Shown in pieces: positions 1 through 10,770 of a stretch of DNA of 64,000 bases. Positions within the stretch are counted from its first letter, which is position 1; each line of letters starts with the position of its first letter. This DNA comes from an uncultured Bacteroidota bacterium (GTDB lineage: Bacteria > Bacteroidota > Bacteroidia > Bacteroidales > P3), in assembly GCA_902774395.1 (NCBI GenBank), contig CACYIK010000001.1, forward strand, positions 62,001-126,000, given 5' to 3'. The position numbers and the translations under genes were made by a program. The notes below the pieces were generated by a model that was given only the letters and a program-made list of their open reading frames with translations, made no database searches and was not told where the DNA came from.

Positions 1-2527
<2,527 letters not shown>

Positions 2528-2547
<20 letters not shown>

Positions 2548-3421
2548 AAAGAAGGTATAATTGTCTATTATTTGATTTTGCAAAAGTACTACAAATATTT
2601 CTATTGCAACTTCTGTGCCAACGTTTCTTTTCAACAACGGTTTGTGAATTAGCGCTTAGGGACTGCTCCTCCGGCTCCAGTGCCCCGATATACACTGTCT
2701 CCGAGGCGCGGCCCTTGTAGTCTGTGACGAAGCCGTAGAGGTGCACCGCCATGCCCTGCCAACGCTCAGGGAGAGTGATTCTTACGCTCTTGCTGCGGCG
2801 TGTGGCCGGCATCGACAGCACCCCCTCGCCGGCCTCGGGACAGAAGGCCCACAGGTACACCTCGTCGTCGCCGCAGGCTCGTTCGCCTTCGGCGTGGGGA
2901 AGGAATGAGAACGTCATTGTAGCCCCCACCCCGGCGCCTTGCGCCACCCCTCCCTCCAGGGAGGGGACGGGCTGCCGCATCACGTTGTCGTTCTGCAAGG
3001 TCGTCCTTTCAGCCTGCGTAGCCATCCCCTCCCTGCAGGGAGGGGTGGGGGTGGGGGCTATAAAGATCGGCGTCGCTAGCTCCCCCTCGCTGATAATCAG
3101 CTGCTCCCACTTCACGTCCATTTTTCCTTCCTGAGATAGTGCGAAGCACTCCTTGTTCCTCTTCACGAAGAGGTTGCACTCCGTCAGATGCTCTGCCAGT
3201 GCCACGTGGTGCATGCCCTTGCGCAGCGCCTGCTTGAAGGCCGACGCCAGGAAGACCATCTGCTTGAAAAGCTCGCGGTTGTGCTGCTGTTTCTCGGTGC
3301 GCGGATTGCGCACGCTGCGCGGCCGTGCCCGCAGGCACCATCTGCCGCGCCACATATACCCGATGACGGTACCCACCGTTCCGCGGTACCCGTCGTTGAT
3401 TCCATAACGTTGCTTTGCCAT
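2528..3421 (-). CDS. DUF6266 family protein with an in-frame repeat insertion
   Basis: Protein of unknown function, 297 residues. The N-terminal part (GYRGTVGTVIGYMWRGRWCL, then an RxxRTEKQQHNRELFKQM-type stretch) and the C-terminal part (VYLWAFCPEAGEGVLSM, MAVHLYGFVTDYKGRASET) resemble DUF6266 proteins of Bacteroidota, which are usually near 200-220 residues. The excess has two sources. A 141-bp GC-rich element (2920-3060) is read through in frame and gives a Pro/Gly-rich linker. The last 40 or so residues, after YIGALEPEE, are encoded by the clpC promoter region and look like read-through rather than a folded domain. Its stop lies 20 bases inside clpC. Function unknown; family assignment is from memory of the family pattern. 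Confidence 0.7.
2581..2609 (-). promoter_or_regulatory. clpC promoter
   Basis: On the minus strand TTG (2609-2607), an 18-base spacer and TACTTTTG (2588-2581) fit the Bacteroidota consensus TTG-N19-TAnnTTTG. Transcription would begin near 2574, about 27 bases before the clpC ATG. The site lies inside the 3' part of the DUF6266 reading frame. Confidence 0.6.
2920..3060. repeat. MITE-like GC-rich element, copy A (inside DUF6266 gene)
   Basis: The ends are inverted: TAGCCCCCACCCC at 2920-2932 and its complement at 3048-3060, each beginning with TA. Inside lie two imperfect copies of the palindrome CCCTCCCTGCAGGGAGGG (one with CCAGG at its centre). The 141 bases equal 47 codons, so the host frame is not broken. 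A related element is at 25430-25689. Confidence 0.7.
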
Positions 3422-3428
3422 AACTTTT

Positions 3429-3463
3429 GAATTAAGAATTAAAAATTAAAAATTAAGAATTTT
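3429..3463. repeat. Heptamer array (GAATTAA/AAATTAA type)
   Basis: Tandem AT-rich 7-mers just upstream of the DUF6266 start codon. The same kind of array recurs at many gene borders in this window. It is followed by a short palindrome around AAGGACCTTAAGGTCTTTA. The rest of 3422-3814 holds a second palindrome (3569-3645) and the promoter of the next gene, and no reading frame that I can support. Confidence 0.7.
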
Positions 3464-3568
3464 GGGACTTTAAGGACCTTAAGGTCTTTAAGCTCCCTAA
3501 TGTCGCTATATAATATAACCCCAAACCGTGTTACCGTCAAGTAAAAAAATGTTAAAACCGTAAAAAAC

Positions 3569-3645
3569 ACCTATCAACTCCTACCGTGGTAGGACTTGAT
3601 AGGGCGATGGTAGGTCGTTCGTAGGGTGAAGATGAGGCGTTGAAC
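3569..3645. repeat. Palindromic repeat family CTCCTACC-N2-GGTAGGA, copy A
   Basis: ATCAACTCCTACCGTGGTAG followed by GACTTGATAGGG forms an imperfect inverted repeat and continues into ATGGTAGGTCGTTCGTAGGG units. Related copies are at 25726-25815 and 45358-45463. Confidence 0.65.
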
Positions 3646-3695
3646 GATATTTTTTGGATATTTTCATTTTTTTCGCATCTTTGCACTATTATTTT

Positions 3696-3727
3696 TTGTA
3701 GAATTCAAAATAAAATGTGTATCTTTG
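3696..3727 (+). promoter_or_regulatory. Promoter of the YhcG-like nuclease gene
   Basis: TTG at 3696-3698 and TATCTTTG at 3720-3727, spacer 21. Transcription would begin near 3734, giving a leader of about 80 bases. Confidence 0.55.
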
Positions 3728-3814
3728 CACCGTGAAAACAGAAAAAAATTAGTAAAAGAAACAACATAAAACCAGAAATTAAAAGGGAGCAATAAGAAAG
3801 CGCTCTTTGTGTGT

Positions 3815-4981
3815 ATGGCAGATAACGACAACATAAAAAATAATGAAATAGCGGTGAAATATAATTTGCCGAAGAATTGGAACGAAGAGACATCCTTTTC
3901 GTTCGATTATCTGTCTGATGTTGTTTTGCGGCTTCACGAATCTGCGTATAGTTCAGCTGTCAAAGCCATAAATCGTTTCTCCACGGTTAGAAATTATGTT
4001 ATTGGTTACTATATTGTGGAATATGAGCAGCATGGGAGTGACAGAGCCAAGTATGGTGACCGTCTGCTCAAACGTTTAGCCGAGAGTGTCAACAAACGAG
4101 GTATCAACGAAACTCTTTTAAAGGTATCTCGATCATTCTATATTAATTATCCGCAGATAAAAGAGTATCTAGGAGGGAAAAGTGCGACGGCATCGCACCT
4201 TTTCTCGCAAAAAAGTGCGATGGCGTCGCACAAATTCAAAAAAAGTCCGGCGACATCAGACAAATTTGTCACTCCTGCTGAAATAATAATTACGCAACTC
4301 TCTTTTTCCCATATTAGGGAAATTCTGACTGTTGATAACCCGTCTGCTCGATTCTTCTACGAGACGGAATGCATACGTTGTTGTTGGAGCGTCACGGAAC
4401 TGCGTCGTCAGATATCCACCAACCTGTATTTTCGTGCTGGGGTAAGCAAGAATCCGGAACTATTGCTGCAACGTACCGAGATGGGTATCACCCCGGCATT
4501 GTCGATAAAAGAACCATTTTCATTCGAGTTTCTCGGCCTGCGTCCTGAGACTTTCACGGAAAACGATTTGGAGAACGCCCTTATCTCTCATCTGCAAGAT
4601 TTCCTTCTTGAGCTAGGCAAAGGGTTCTGTTTTGAAAAAAGGCAGAAGCGCATGATTATCGACGATGAATATTATTATGCCGACTTGGTGTTCTATAACC
4701 GCATCCTGCATTGTAATGTGATTATAGAACTGAAAGACGACGAGTTCCGACATGCCGATCTAAGCCAACTTAACGCTTATGTATCATACTTTAGGGAAAA
4801 TGAGATGAACGAGGGCGACAATCCACCGATAGGCATTTTGCTCTGTACGCGAAAAGGTAAGAAGATGGTGGAGTATGCCCTTGCTGGTATGGACAACCAA
4901 TTATTTGTTTCTACCTATATGCTTGCATTGCCAGACAAGAAAATTTTACAGGATTTTTTGTTGCGCGAGGTTGAGAGGTAG
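3815..4981 (+). CDS. YhcG/DUF1016 family PDDEXK nuclease domain protein
   Basis: 388 residues. The N-terminal DUF1016 helical region (RNYVIGYYIVEYEQHG, LLKRLAESVNKRG) is followed by a linker and a C-terminal PDDEXK-type domain, with DLVFYNRILHCNVIIELKDD supplying the D and ExK residues and DEFRHADLSQLNAYVSYF after it. These proteins are found in or beside defence islands and restriction-modification loci; the molecular target is unknown. The linker (about residues 122-150) holds near-repeats KSATASHLFSQ / KSAMASHKFKK / KSPATSDKF, encoded by DNA with two small GTGCGA-N5-TCGCAC hairpins (4182-4198, 4215-4231). I use the ATG at 3815; a GTG at 3809 is also in frame. The region looks AT-richer than its neighbours, consistent with transfer. 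Confidence 0.88.
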   Translation: MADNDNIKNNEIAVKYNLPKNWNEETSFSFDYLSDVVLRLHESAYSSAVKAINRFSTVRNYVIGYYIVEYEQHGSDRAKYGDRLLKRLAESVNKRGINETLLKVSRSFYINYPQIKEYLGGKSATASHLFSQKSAMASHKFKKSPATSDKFVTPAEIIITQLSFSHIREILTVDNPSARFFYETECIRCCWSVTELRRQISTNLYFRAGVSKNPELLLQRTEMGITPALSIKEPFSFEFLGLRPETFTENDLENALISHLQDFLLELGKGFCFEKRQKRMIIDDEYYYADLVFYNRILHCNVIIELKDDEFRHADLSQLNAYVSYFRENEMNEGDNPPIGILLCTRKGKKMVEYALAGMDNQLFVSTYMLALPDKKILQDFLLREVER

Positions 4982-5071
4982 AAGCTGATATCGTAAATAT
5001 ATCGCACAAAATTCGTATTCAAAAATAACAATATATGGCATAAAACAACAGATTAGATAAAAAGACATATT

Positions 5072-5091
5072 AAAGCGTTTTCGCTTTTCTT
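5072..5091 (+). terminator. Terminator-like hairpin after the YhcG-like gene
   Basis: AAAGCG (5072-5077), four-base loop, CGCTTT (5082-5087), then TTCTT. The stem is short, so the call is tentative. Confidence 0.4.
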
Positions 5092-5144
5092 AGCTATCGG
5101 GAAATCTGGTAAATTTCACAATTAGTACACAAGAGAAGGAAAGC

Positions 5145-5171
5145 GCTCACGGATTTCCGTGAGCTTTTCTT
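5145..5171 (+). terminator. Terminator-like hairpin upstream of the methyltransferase gene
   Basis: GCTCACGGA (5145-5153) pairs perfectly with TCCGTGAGC (5156-5164), followed by TTTTCTT. Flanking bases (GTACACAAGAGAA and TTTTCTTGTTTGTAC) extend the symmetry. The motif CTCACGGATT recurs at 5217-5226. It could stop transcription from the nuclease gene or act as a leader element for the next gene. Nothing else is seen in 4982-5241. Confidence 0.55.
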
Positions 5172-5241
5172 GTTTGTACTAAGGGTTTACCAGAGCCTCC
5201 GATGGAACAGAGATGTCTCACGGATTCTTTTTTTATGCTAT

Positions 5242-7731
5242 ATGAATACAAGAAAAGCAATGGAACCAATTGCCACTATACGAGAAGAAGAGATAAAGAA
5301 TGCCCTGCGTGATCGTTTTTTCTCTGCATACGACGCCACCCCGATTCTCGGCGATGTTGATTTCGCCGTCACCTCGCGTCGTGACGACCCCACGCAGACG
5401 GAACTGTTTGAGCGAGAGTGGTTCCTTTGGGCCGAGGCTAAGAAAGGTTCCTCTCACAGCATCGTTGACTCCTTTATTCAACTTATTATCACCATCGGAA
5501 AGGCACATACTCACGAGAAGCATATGCCGCCGATGTTCCTCGGAGCTTTCGACGCAGAGAAGATTGCTTTTATCGAGTTTCACCACGTTGTGAGCATTTT
5601 CTACCAGAACGACTTTAATTGGAATGTCACTCCAAGCAATCACCAGACAAAGGAGTTTAAGCAGTTGAAGTCAATGCTCGAAGGCACGTTGCATGAGCAT
5701 ATCGCCACCTTCAGCCTCAAAAAAGATGAGAAAGCCCTACATCAGTTCATTAAAAAGAACTTCCGCGACGGTCGTAAGACCGACGGTGTGGCCATCACTC
5801 GCAATAACTACCTTTTCGTCTTCCAGCGTTGGGTGGAAGAGGTGAAGCCCACTATTGACGCAGATTGGAGCGATATTCCTGCCACCCGTGTGGCAGATTT
5901 CTTCTTCGCCGACCTCATTTCGCGTGGTGACTACACGCTTCGATCAGACCTCGCCGTTGTACTTCGGGGCGATGAATACAAAATACTTGAACAGATAATG
6001 CAGAGCGGCAAGGTACTCTTCAGCGAATGTACCTTCACCGACGGGATGAAAGCCTACCGCGCTTTCTGGAATATATACAAGCGTCCTCCACGACAGGAAG
6101 CCATCGACATCATCCTGGAGCGTCGCGACTTGCTTATCCCTCACGACCTGCGGCAGTACCAAGGGGCATTCTTTACCCCTCCCCAGTGGGTGGAACTCTC
6201 GCAGCGTTACCTCGCCGACGAGTTGGGCGAAGACTGGCAGCAGCAATACTATGTGTGGGATTGTTGTGCCGGTACGGGCAACCTGCTTTTTGGCCTCACC
6301 GAGCCTTACCGTGTATGGGCTTCGACTCTCGACCACGGAGATGTGCAAGTGATGAAAAATCGTGCTGCTGATGGCGAGTTGAACTTGCTGGAAAAGCACA
6401 TCTTCCAGTTTGATTTTCTTAACGATGATTTCAAAGATTTGCCCGAAAGCCTTCGTGCCGTCATTGAAGACCCCGAGGAACGCAAACGACTAATAGTGTA
6501 TATTAACCCGCCGTACGCAGAAGCCAGCAATGCACAGCAAAGAAGCAATACAGGAGAGAATCGGCCTAATATTACTAAAGAGAAAGCCACGTATAACAAA
6601 TACTTTGGAGAGATAAAGACAGCAGCAAGAGAGTTGTTCGCATTGTTTTTCTACCGCATCTATCGTGAGCTCCCATCAGTAACGCTTGCAGAATTTTCAA
6701 CCTTGAAAATTCTGCAAGCGTCAAACTTCCGCGAGTTTAGAAAAGCATTCAAAGCGCGGCTAGGTCGAAATTTTTTGGTGCCCGCATCCACTTTTGACAA
6801 TGTAAAAGGCAAATTCCCGATAGGCTTCTTCATTTGGCATCTTGGTATCCCTGAGCAATTTGCAGGAACAAAAACAACTTTGTATGTATATGATGGGGAG
6901 GCAATTGGAGAGAAAGATATTGTTTGCTATGACAACGAAAAACTAGTTATAGAATGGCTGCGCCAATTCTATGACAAAACCAGCCATCCAATAGGATATT
7001 TGTGTATGGTGGGAACAGATATGCAGCATAACAACTGTATCTTTATTGCAAACAGACTTTCTCCAAACGACATCAAGAAGAAGCTATACACAACAATCAC
7101 TGAAAAGAACATTGTGCCGATGTGCATCTATTGGGCTATCCGGCACGTTGTAGACGAGACATGGTATAACGACCGAGACCAATTCCTTTATCCAAATGAT
7201 GGTTGGCAGAATGACTATGAGTTTCAAACAGATTGCCTAGTATATGCACTGTTTGGCAACAACATCAGCCTCGCCCACGGCACAAACCACTGGATACCAT
7301 TTACCGAACAGGAGGTGGGGGCAAAGGACAACTTTACCAGTCATTTTATGAGTGACTACCTCAACAATACCCATACAGTCACCCAACAAGCAATGCAGAC
7401 CGACCTATTCTCCGGCCAGCCCGAACAGGGACAAGCAGGAGTTTACCGTCATCTTGACTACCTTTCGCATGAGGCCGAAACCGCACTGGCCGCAGCGCGA
7501 AACCTATGGAACTATTATCACCAGCAGCCAGGCGCAAATCCCAATGCCAGCTACTACGATATAAGGCTCCACTTCCAAGGAATCAAAACGACTAAGAGCG
7601 GTAAAGAGCAGATGAATACTGATAGTATGGATGCTCAGTATACAACTTTGAATAATAACTTACGACAAGCGATGCGCCAACTAGCTGCTCATATCGAGCC
7701 CAAAGTTTACCAATATGGTTTCTTGAAATAA
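5242..7731 (+). CDS. Fused PD-(D/E)XK-like nuclease and N6-adenine DNA methyltransferase (type IIG-like restriction-modification enzyme)
   Basis: 829 residues. The N-terminal region has D near residue 36 (GDVDFAV) and WAEAKKG near 62, fitting a PD-ExK nuclease core. The central methyltransferase has the AdoMet motif DCCAGTGNLL near residue 340 and the gamma-class catalytic motif INPPY near 421. The C-terminal third has no catalytic motif that I recognise and would be the target-recognition part. No separate specificity or restriction subunit is adjacent, which suits a single-chain type IIG-like enzyme, probably functioning with or beside the YhcG-like gene. I chose MNTRKAMEP as start; ATG at 5260 is possible and the frame extends upstream only through a TTG. 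A perfect 19-bp inverted repeat lies in the coding sequence at 6682-6721. Confidence 0.82.
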   Translation: MNTRKAMEPIATIREEEIKNALRDRFFSAYDATPILGDVDFAVTSRRDDPTQTELFEREWFLWAEAKKGSSHSIVDSFIQLIITIGKAHTHEKHMPPMFLGAFDAEKIAFIEFHHVVSIFYQNDFNWNVTPSNHQTKEFKQLKSMLEGTLHEHIATFSLKKDEKALHQFIKKNFRDGRKTDGVAITRNNYLFVFQRWVEEVKPTIDADWSDIPATRVADFFFADLISRGDYTLRSDLAVVLRGDEYKILEQIMQSGKVLFSECTFTDGMKAYRAFWNIYKRPPRQEAIDIILERRDLLIPHDLRQYQGAFFTPPQWVELSQRYLADELGEDWQQQYYVWDCCAGTGNLLFGLTEPYRVWASTLDHGDVQVMKNRAADGELNLLEKHIFQFDFLNDDFKDLPESLRAVIEDPEERKRLIVYINPPYAEASNAQQRSNTGENRPNITKEKATYNKYFGEIKTAARELFALFFYRIYRELPSVTLAEFSTLKILQASNFREFRKAFKARLGRNFLVPASTFDNVKGKFPIGFFIWHLGIPEQFAGTKTTLYVYDGEAIGEKDIVCYDNEKLVIEWLRQFYDKTSHPIGYLCMVGTDMQHNNCIFIANRLSPNDIKKKLYTTITEKNIVPMCIYWAIRHVVDETWYNDRDQFLYPNDGWQNDYEFQTDCLVYALFGNNISLAHGTNHWIPFTEQEVGAKDNFTSHFMSDYLNNTHTVTQQAMQTDLFSGQPEQGQAGVYRHLDYLSHEAETALAAARNLWNYYHQQPGANPNASYYDIRLHFQGIKTTKSGKEQMNTDSMDAQYTTLNNNLRQAMRQLAAHIEPKVYQYGFLK
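6682..6721. repeat. Perfect 19-bp inverted repeat inside the methyltransferase gene
   Basis: Arms at 6682-6700 and 6703-6721 are exact complements with a 2-base loop (CC). It encodes residues around LAEFSTLKILQASN, just after the catalytic motif. Confidence 0.9.
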
Positions 7732-7777
7732 TTAGCGATAAAGGTTTTTCATAAAACCCTATTTTTTAATGTGAAGC

Positions 7778-7808
7778 GGGATGGCCTTGTACGGGCCGTC
7801 CCTTTTTT
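7778..7808 (+). terminator. Rho-independent terminator after the methyltransferase gene
   Basis: GGGATGGCC (7778-7786) pairs with GGCCGTCCC (7794-7802) with one G-T pair, followed by TTTTTT. Confidence 0.8.
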
Positions 7809-7888
7809 GTATTCGGACATTCCCGGTATCTAAAGATGTACTTTACAAAAAAATATAATCTTTTCGGTGATTTGAATCTTAAATAATG

Positions 7889-7920
7889 GATATTAACTTA
7901 ATGTGCGTTAAGTTAATATC
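7889..7920. promoter_or_regulatory. 13-bp palindrome upstream of gyrA
   Basis: GATATTAACTTAA (7889-7901) and its exact complement (7908-7920) with a 6-base loop TGTGCG. It has no clear T-run on either side, so an operator or a leader hairpin fits better than a terminator. The rest of 7732-8121 is AT-rich and has a possible -7 element, TATTTTTG, at 8041-8048 without a well-placed TTG. Confidence 0.5.
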
Positions 7921-8121
7921 GATTATAAAAAATAGAAACAACTTTCGGGTTGCAAAAAATATTTTTCTCAGAGGGCATTTTGTTTGGAGTTTTTGTTGAT
8001 AAAAAAGCAGTTTTCTTTTCGGTATGTCGAAAAAAAATTGTATTTTTGTTTTTTAGTGCGAGGGTTTGGTGTGGGGTTAATAAATTAGTATACAATAATA
8101 TAATATAATAATAGACTACCG

Positions 8122-10683
8122 ATGGCTATTGAAAACGAAAGAATCAAACGGGTCGATATTGAGCAGACGATGAAGACTGCCTATATCGACTATGCCATGT
8201 CGGTCATCGTGGCGAGGGCACTGCCGGATGTGCGCGACGGCTTCAAGCCGGTGCACCGCCGCATCCTCTACTCGATGAACGAGAACGGCATTCTCTACAA
8301 CACTCCTACGAAGAAGAGCGCCCGCATCGTGGGTGACGTGATGGGTAAATACCATCCCCACGGTGACTCGAGTATCTATGGCGCGTTGGTGCGTCTGGCC
8401 CAGGATTGGTCGATGCGCTACACGCTGGTGGACGGCCAGGGTAACTTCGGCTCCATCGACGGCGACTCGCCGGCAGCCATGCGTTACACCGAGGCTCGCC
8501 TGAAGCAGATTTCCAACGAGCTGGTGGCCGATATCGACAAGAATACCGTCGATATGGTGCCCACCTACGACAACGAGGGTGAGGAGCCCAGTGTGCTGCC
8601 CGCCAAGTTGCCGAACCTGCTCATCAACGGCTCCAACGGTATCGCCGTGGGTATGGCCACCAATATGCCGACGCACAACCTGCGCGAGGTGCTCGACGGC
8701 TGCATGGCGTTCATCGACAACCGCGACATCACCATCGAGGAGCTGATGCAGTATGTGAAGGCTCCCGACTTCCCGCTGGGTGGCATCATCTATGGCTACA
8801 ACGGCGTGCGCGAGGCTTACACCACCGGCCGCGGCAGCATCATCATCCGTGCCATCACCGAGATTGAGGAGGACGCCAAGGGCCGCAATATGATTGTGGC
8901 TTCGACCATCCCCTACGGCGTGAACAAGGCCGAGATGATCAAGAAGACCGCCGAGCTGGTGAAGTCCGGCAAAATCGAGGGTATCACCGATATCCGCGAC
9001 GAGAGCGACAAGGACGGTATCCGTGTGGTGTACATGCTGCGCCACGATGTGGTGCCCAACGTGATATTGAACAAGCTGTTCCAGCTCACCGAGTTACAGA
9101 GCAGCTTCCCGGTGAACAACATCGCCCTGGTGCATGGTCGTCCGCAGCTGCTGAACCTCAAGCAGCTCATCCAGTACTTCGTGGAGCACCGCGAGGATGT
9201 GGTGACACGCCGCACGCAGTTCGAGATGGACGAGGCCATGAAACGTGCCCACATCCTGGAGGGTCTGTTGCGCGCCATCGACATCATCGACGAGATTGTG
9301 GCCCTGATCCGTGCCAGCAAGACTCCCGACGAGGCCCGTCAGGGACTGATGGACAAGTACCAGTTCAGCGACCTGCAGGCCCGCGCCATCGTCGACATGC
9401 GTCTGGCACAGCTCACCGGCTTGCAGCACCAGAAGCTGCAGGACGAGTATGACGAGAAGATGCGCTTCATCGAGCGCTGCAAGGAGATTCTCGGCAACCA
9501 CGACGTGCTGATGGAGGTCATCAAGGGCGAGTTGGCCGAACTGAAGGAGAAGTACGGCGACGAGCGCCGCACCATCATCAAGTATGATGCCGCCAACTTC
9601 CGCATCGAGGACACCATCCCCGACGAGCAGGTGGTCATCACCATCTCGCACATGGGCTACATCAAGCGCACCCCGCTCACCGAATACCGCGCCCAGAGCC
9701 GCGGTGGCGTGGGCTCGAAGGGCAGCGCCGTGCGTAGCGAGGACTTCGTGGAGCATATCTTCACCTGCACCAACCACAACTACCTGCTGTTCTTCACCGA
9801 GAAGGGCCGCTGCTACTGGATGCGCGCCTTCGAGGTGCCCGAGGGCGAGAAGAACACCAAGGGACGTCCCATCCTGAACTGCATCAATATCGAGCCCGAC
9901 GACAAGGTGAAGGCCTATGTCAACGTGGAGACCTTGAGCGACAGCGAGTATGTGGGCAACCACTATATCGTGCTCTGTACGAAGAACGGCATCGTGAAGA
10001 AGACCTCGCTGGAGGCCTACTCGCGTCCGCGCACCAACGGCATCATCGCCGTGGGTATCCGCGAGGGCGACGAGTTGCTGACGGCCTGCCTCACCGACGG
10101 CGAGAGCTACATGCTCATCGCCTCGAAGAAGGGCAAGGTGGTGATCTGCCCCGAGAAGGAGTTCCGCTCGATGGGCCGTGGCGCCAGCGGCGTCAAGGGC
10201 ATGGAGCTCGACGGCGACGACGATGCCGCCATCGAGATGCTGTGTCTGCCCAGCGAGGAGGAGAACCTGCTGGTGGTCACCGAGCACGGCTACGGCAAGC
10301 GTTCGAGCCTGAAGGACTACCGCGCCACCGTGCACCGCGGTGGCAAGGGCGTCAAGGCCATGCAGATTACCGAGAAGACCGGTCCGCTGGTGGCCGTGAC
10401 CAACGTCACCGAGGACCACGACCTGATGATCATCACCCGCTCGGGCATCACCATCCGCATGAAGGTGGCCGACCTGCGCGTCCTCGGACGTGCCACGCAG
10501 GGCGTGAAACTCATCGACCTCCGCGGCAAGAACTTTATCGCCTCCATCACCAAGGTTCCGACAGACAATGAGGAAGAGAACCAGGAGACTTCGGAGAATG
10601 CGGAGAACACTGAGGTGTCGGAGAATTCGGAGAATTTGACTCCCGAGAGCAATAATTCCGAAGAAAACGATACTAAAGAGTAA
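8122..10683 (+). CDS. gyrA: DNA gyrase subunit A
   Basis: Breakage-reunion subunit of the A2B2 gyrase, 853 residues. The winged-helix/tower core runs from residue 1 to about 500 with the catalytic tyrosine Y122 in [10 protein letters not shown] and the KYHPHGDSS quinolone region at 76-84. The six-bladed C-terminal wrapping domain carries the GyrA-box variant QSRGGVG and later [10 protein letters not shown] repeats, supporting GyrA rather than ParC. Residue 87 (E. coli numbering coincides here) is Gly, where E. coli has Asp. The last 45 residues are an acidic low-complexity tail with SENxENxE repeats. A TPR protein follows 87 bases downstream. Confidence 0.97.
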   Translation: MAIENERIKRVDIEQTMKTAYIDYAMSVIVARALPDVRDGFKPVHRRILYSMNENGILYNTPTKKSARIVGDVMGKYHPHGDSSIYGALVRLAQDWSMRYTLVDGQGNFGSIDGDSPAAMRYTEARLKQISNELVADIDKNTVDMVPTYDNEGEEPSVLPAKLPNLLINGSNGIAVGMATNMPTHNLREVLDGCMAFIDNRDITIEELMQYVKAPDFPLGGIIYGYNGVREAYTTGRGSIIIRAITEIEEDAKGRNMIVASTIPYGVNKAEMIKKTAELVKSGKIEGITDIRDESDKDGIRVVYMLRHDVVPNVILNKLFQLTELQSSFPVNNIALVHGRPQLLNLKQLIQYFVEHREDVVTRRTQFEMDEAMKRAHILEGLLRAIDIIDEIVALIRASKTPDEARQGLMDKYQFSDLQARAIVDMRLAQLTGLQHQKLQDEYDEKMRFIERCKEILGNHDVLMEVIKGELAELKEKYGDERRTIIKYDAANFRIEDTIPDEQVVITISHMGYIKRTPLTEYRAQSRGGVGSKGSAVRSEDFVEHIFTCTNHNYLLFFTEKGRCYWMRAFEVPEGEKNTKGRPILNCINIEPDDKVKAYVNVETLSDSEYVGNHYIVLCTKNGIVKKTSLEAYSRPRTNGIIAVGIREGDELLTACLTDGESYMLIASKKGKVVICPEKEFRSMGRGASGVKGMELDGDDDAAIEMLCLPSEEENLLVVTEHGYGKRSSLKDYRATVHRGGKGVKAMQITEKTGPLVAVTNVTEDHDLMIITRSGITIRMKVADLRVLGRATQGVKLIDLRGKNFIASITKVPTDNEEENQETSENAENTEVSENSENLTPESNNSEENDTKE

Positions 10684-10685
10684 GT

Positions 10686-10724
10686 AACGGTTAACGATTA
10701 ATGGTTAATGATTAATGGTTAACG
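10686..10724. repeat. Heptamer array (GGTTAAC/GATTAAT)
   Basis: Five or more 7-bp units alternate between GGTTAAC/GGTTAAT and GATTAAT right after the gyrA stop codon (10681-10683). Confidence 0.75.
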
Positions 10725-10770
10725 AACGGATAAAGGATAAAAGAATTAAATAAACCTTAAAATAAACAAA

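Noticed and set aside
9094-10419. Long minus-strand frame opposite gyrA, and similar ones opposite obgE, nfnAB, atpD and hppA
   Set aside because: All are shadows created by codon bias of the true genes on the other strand.
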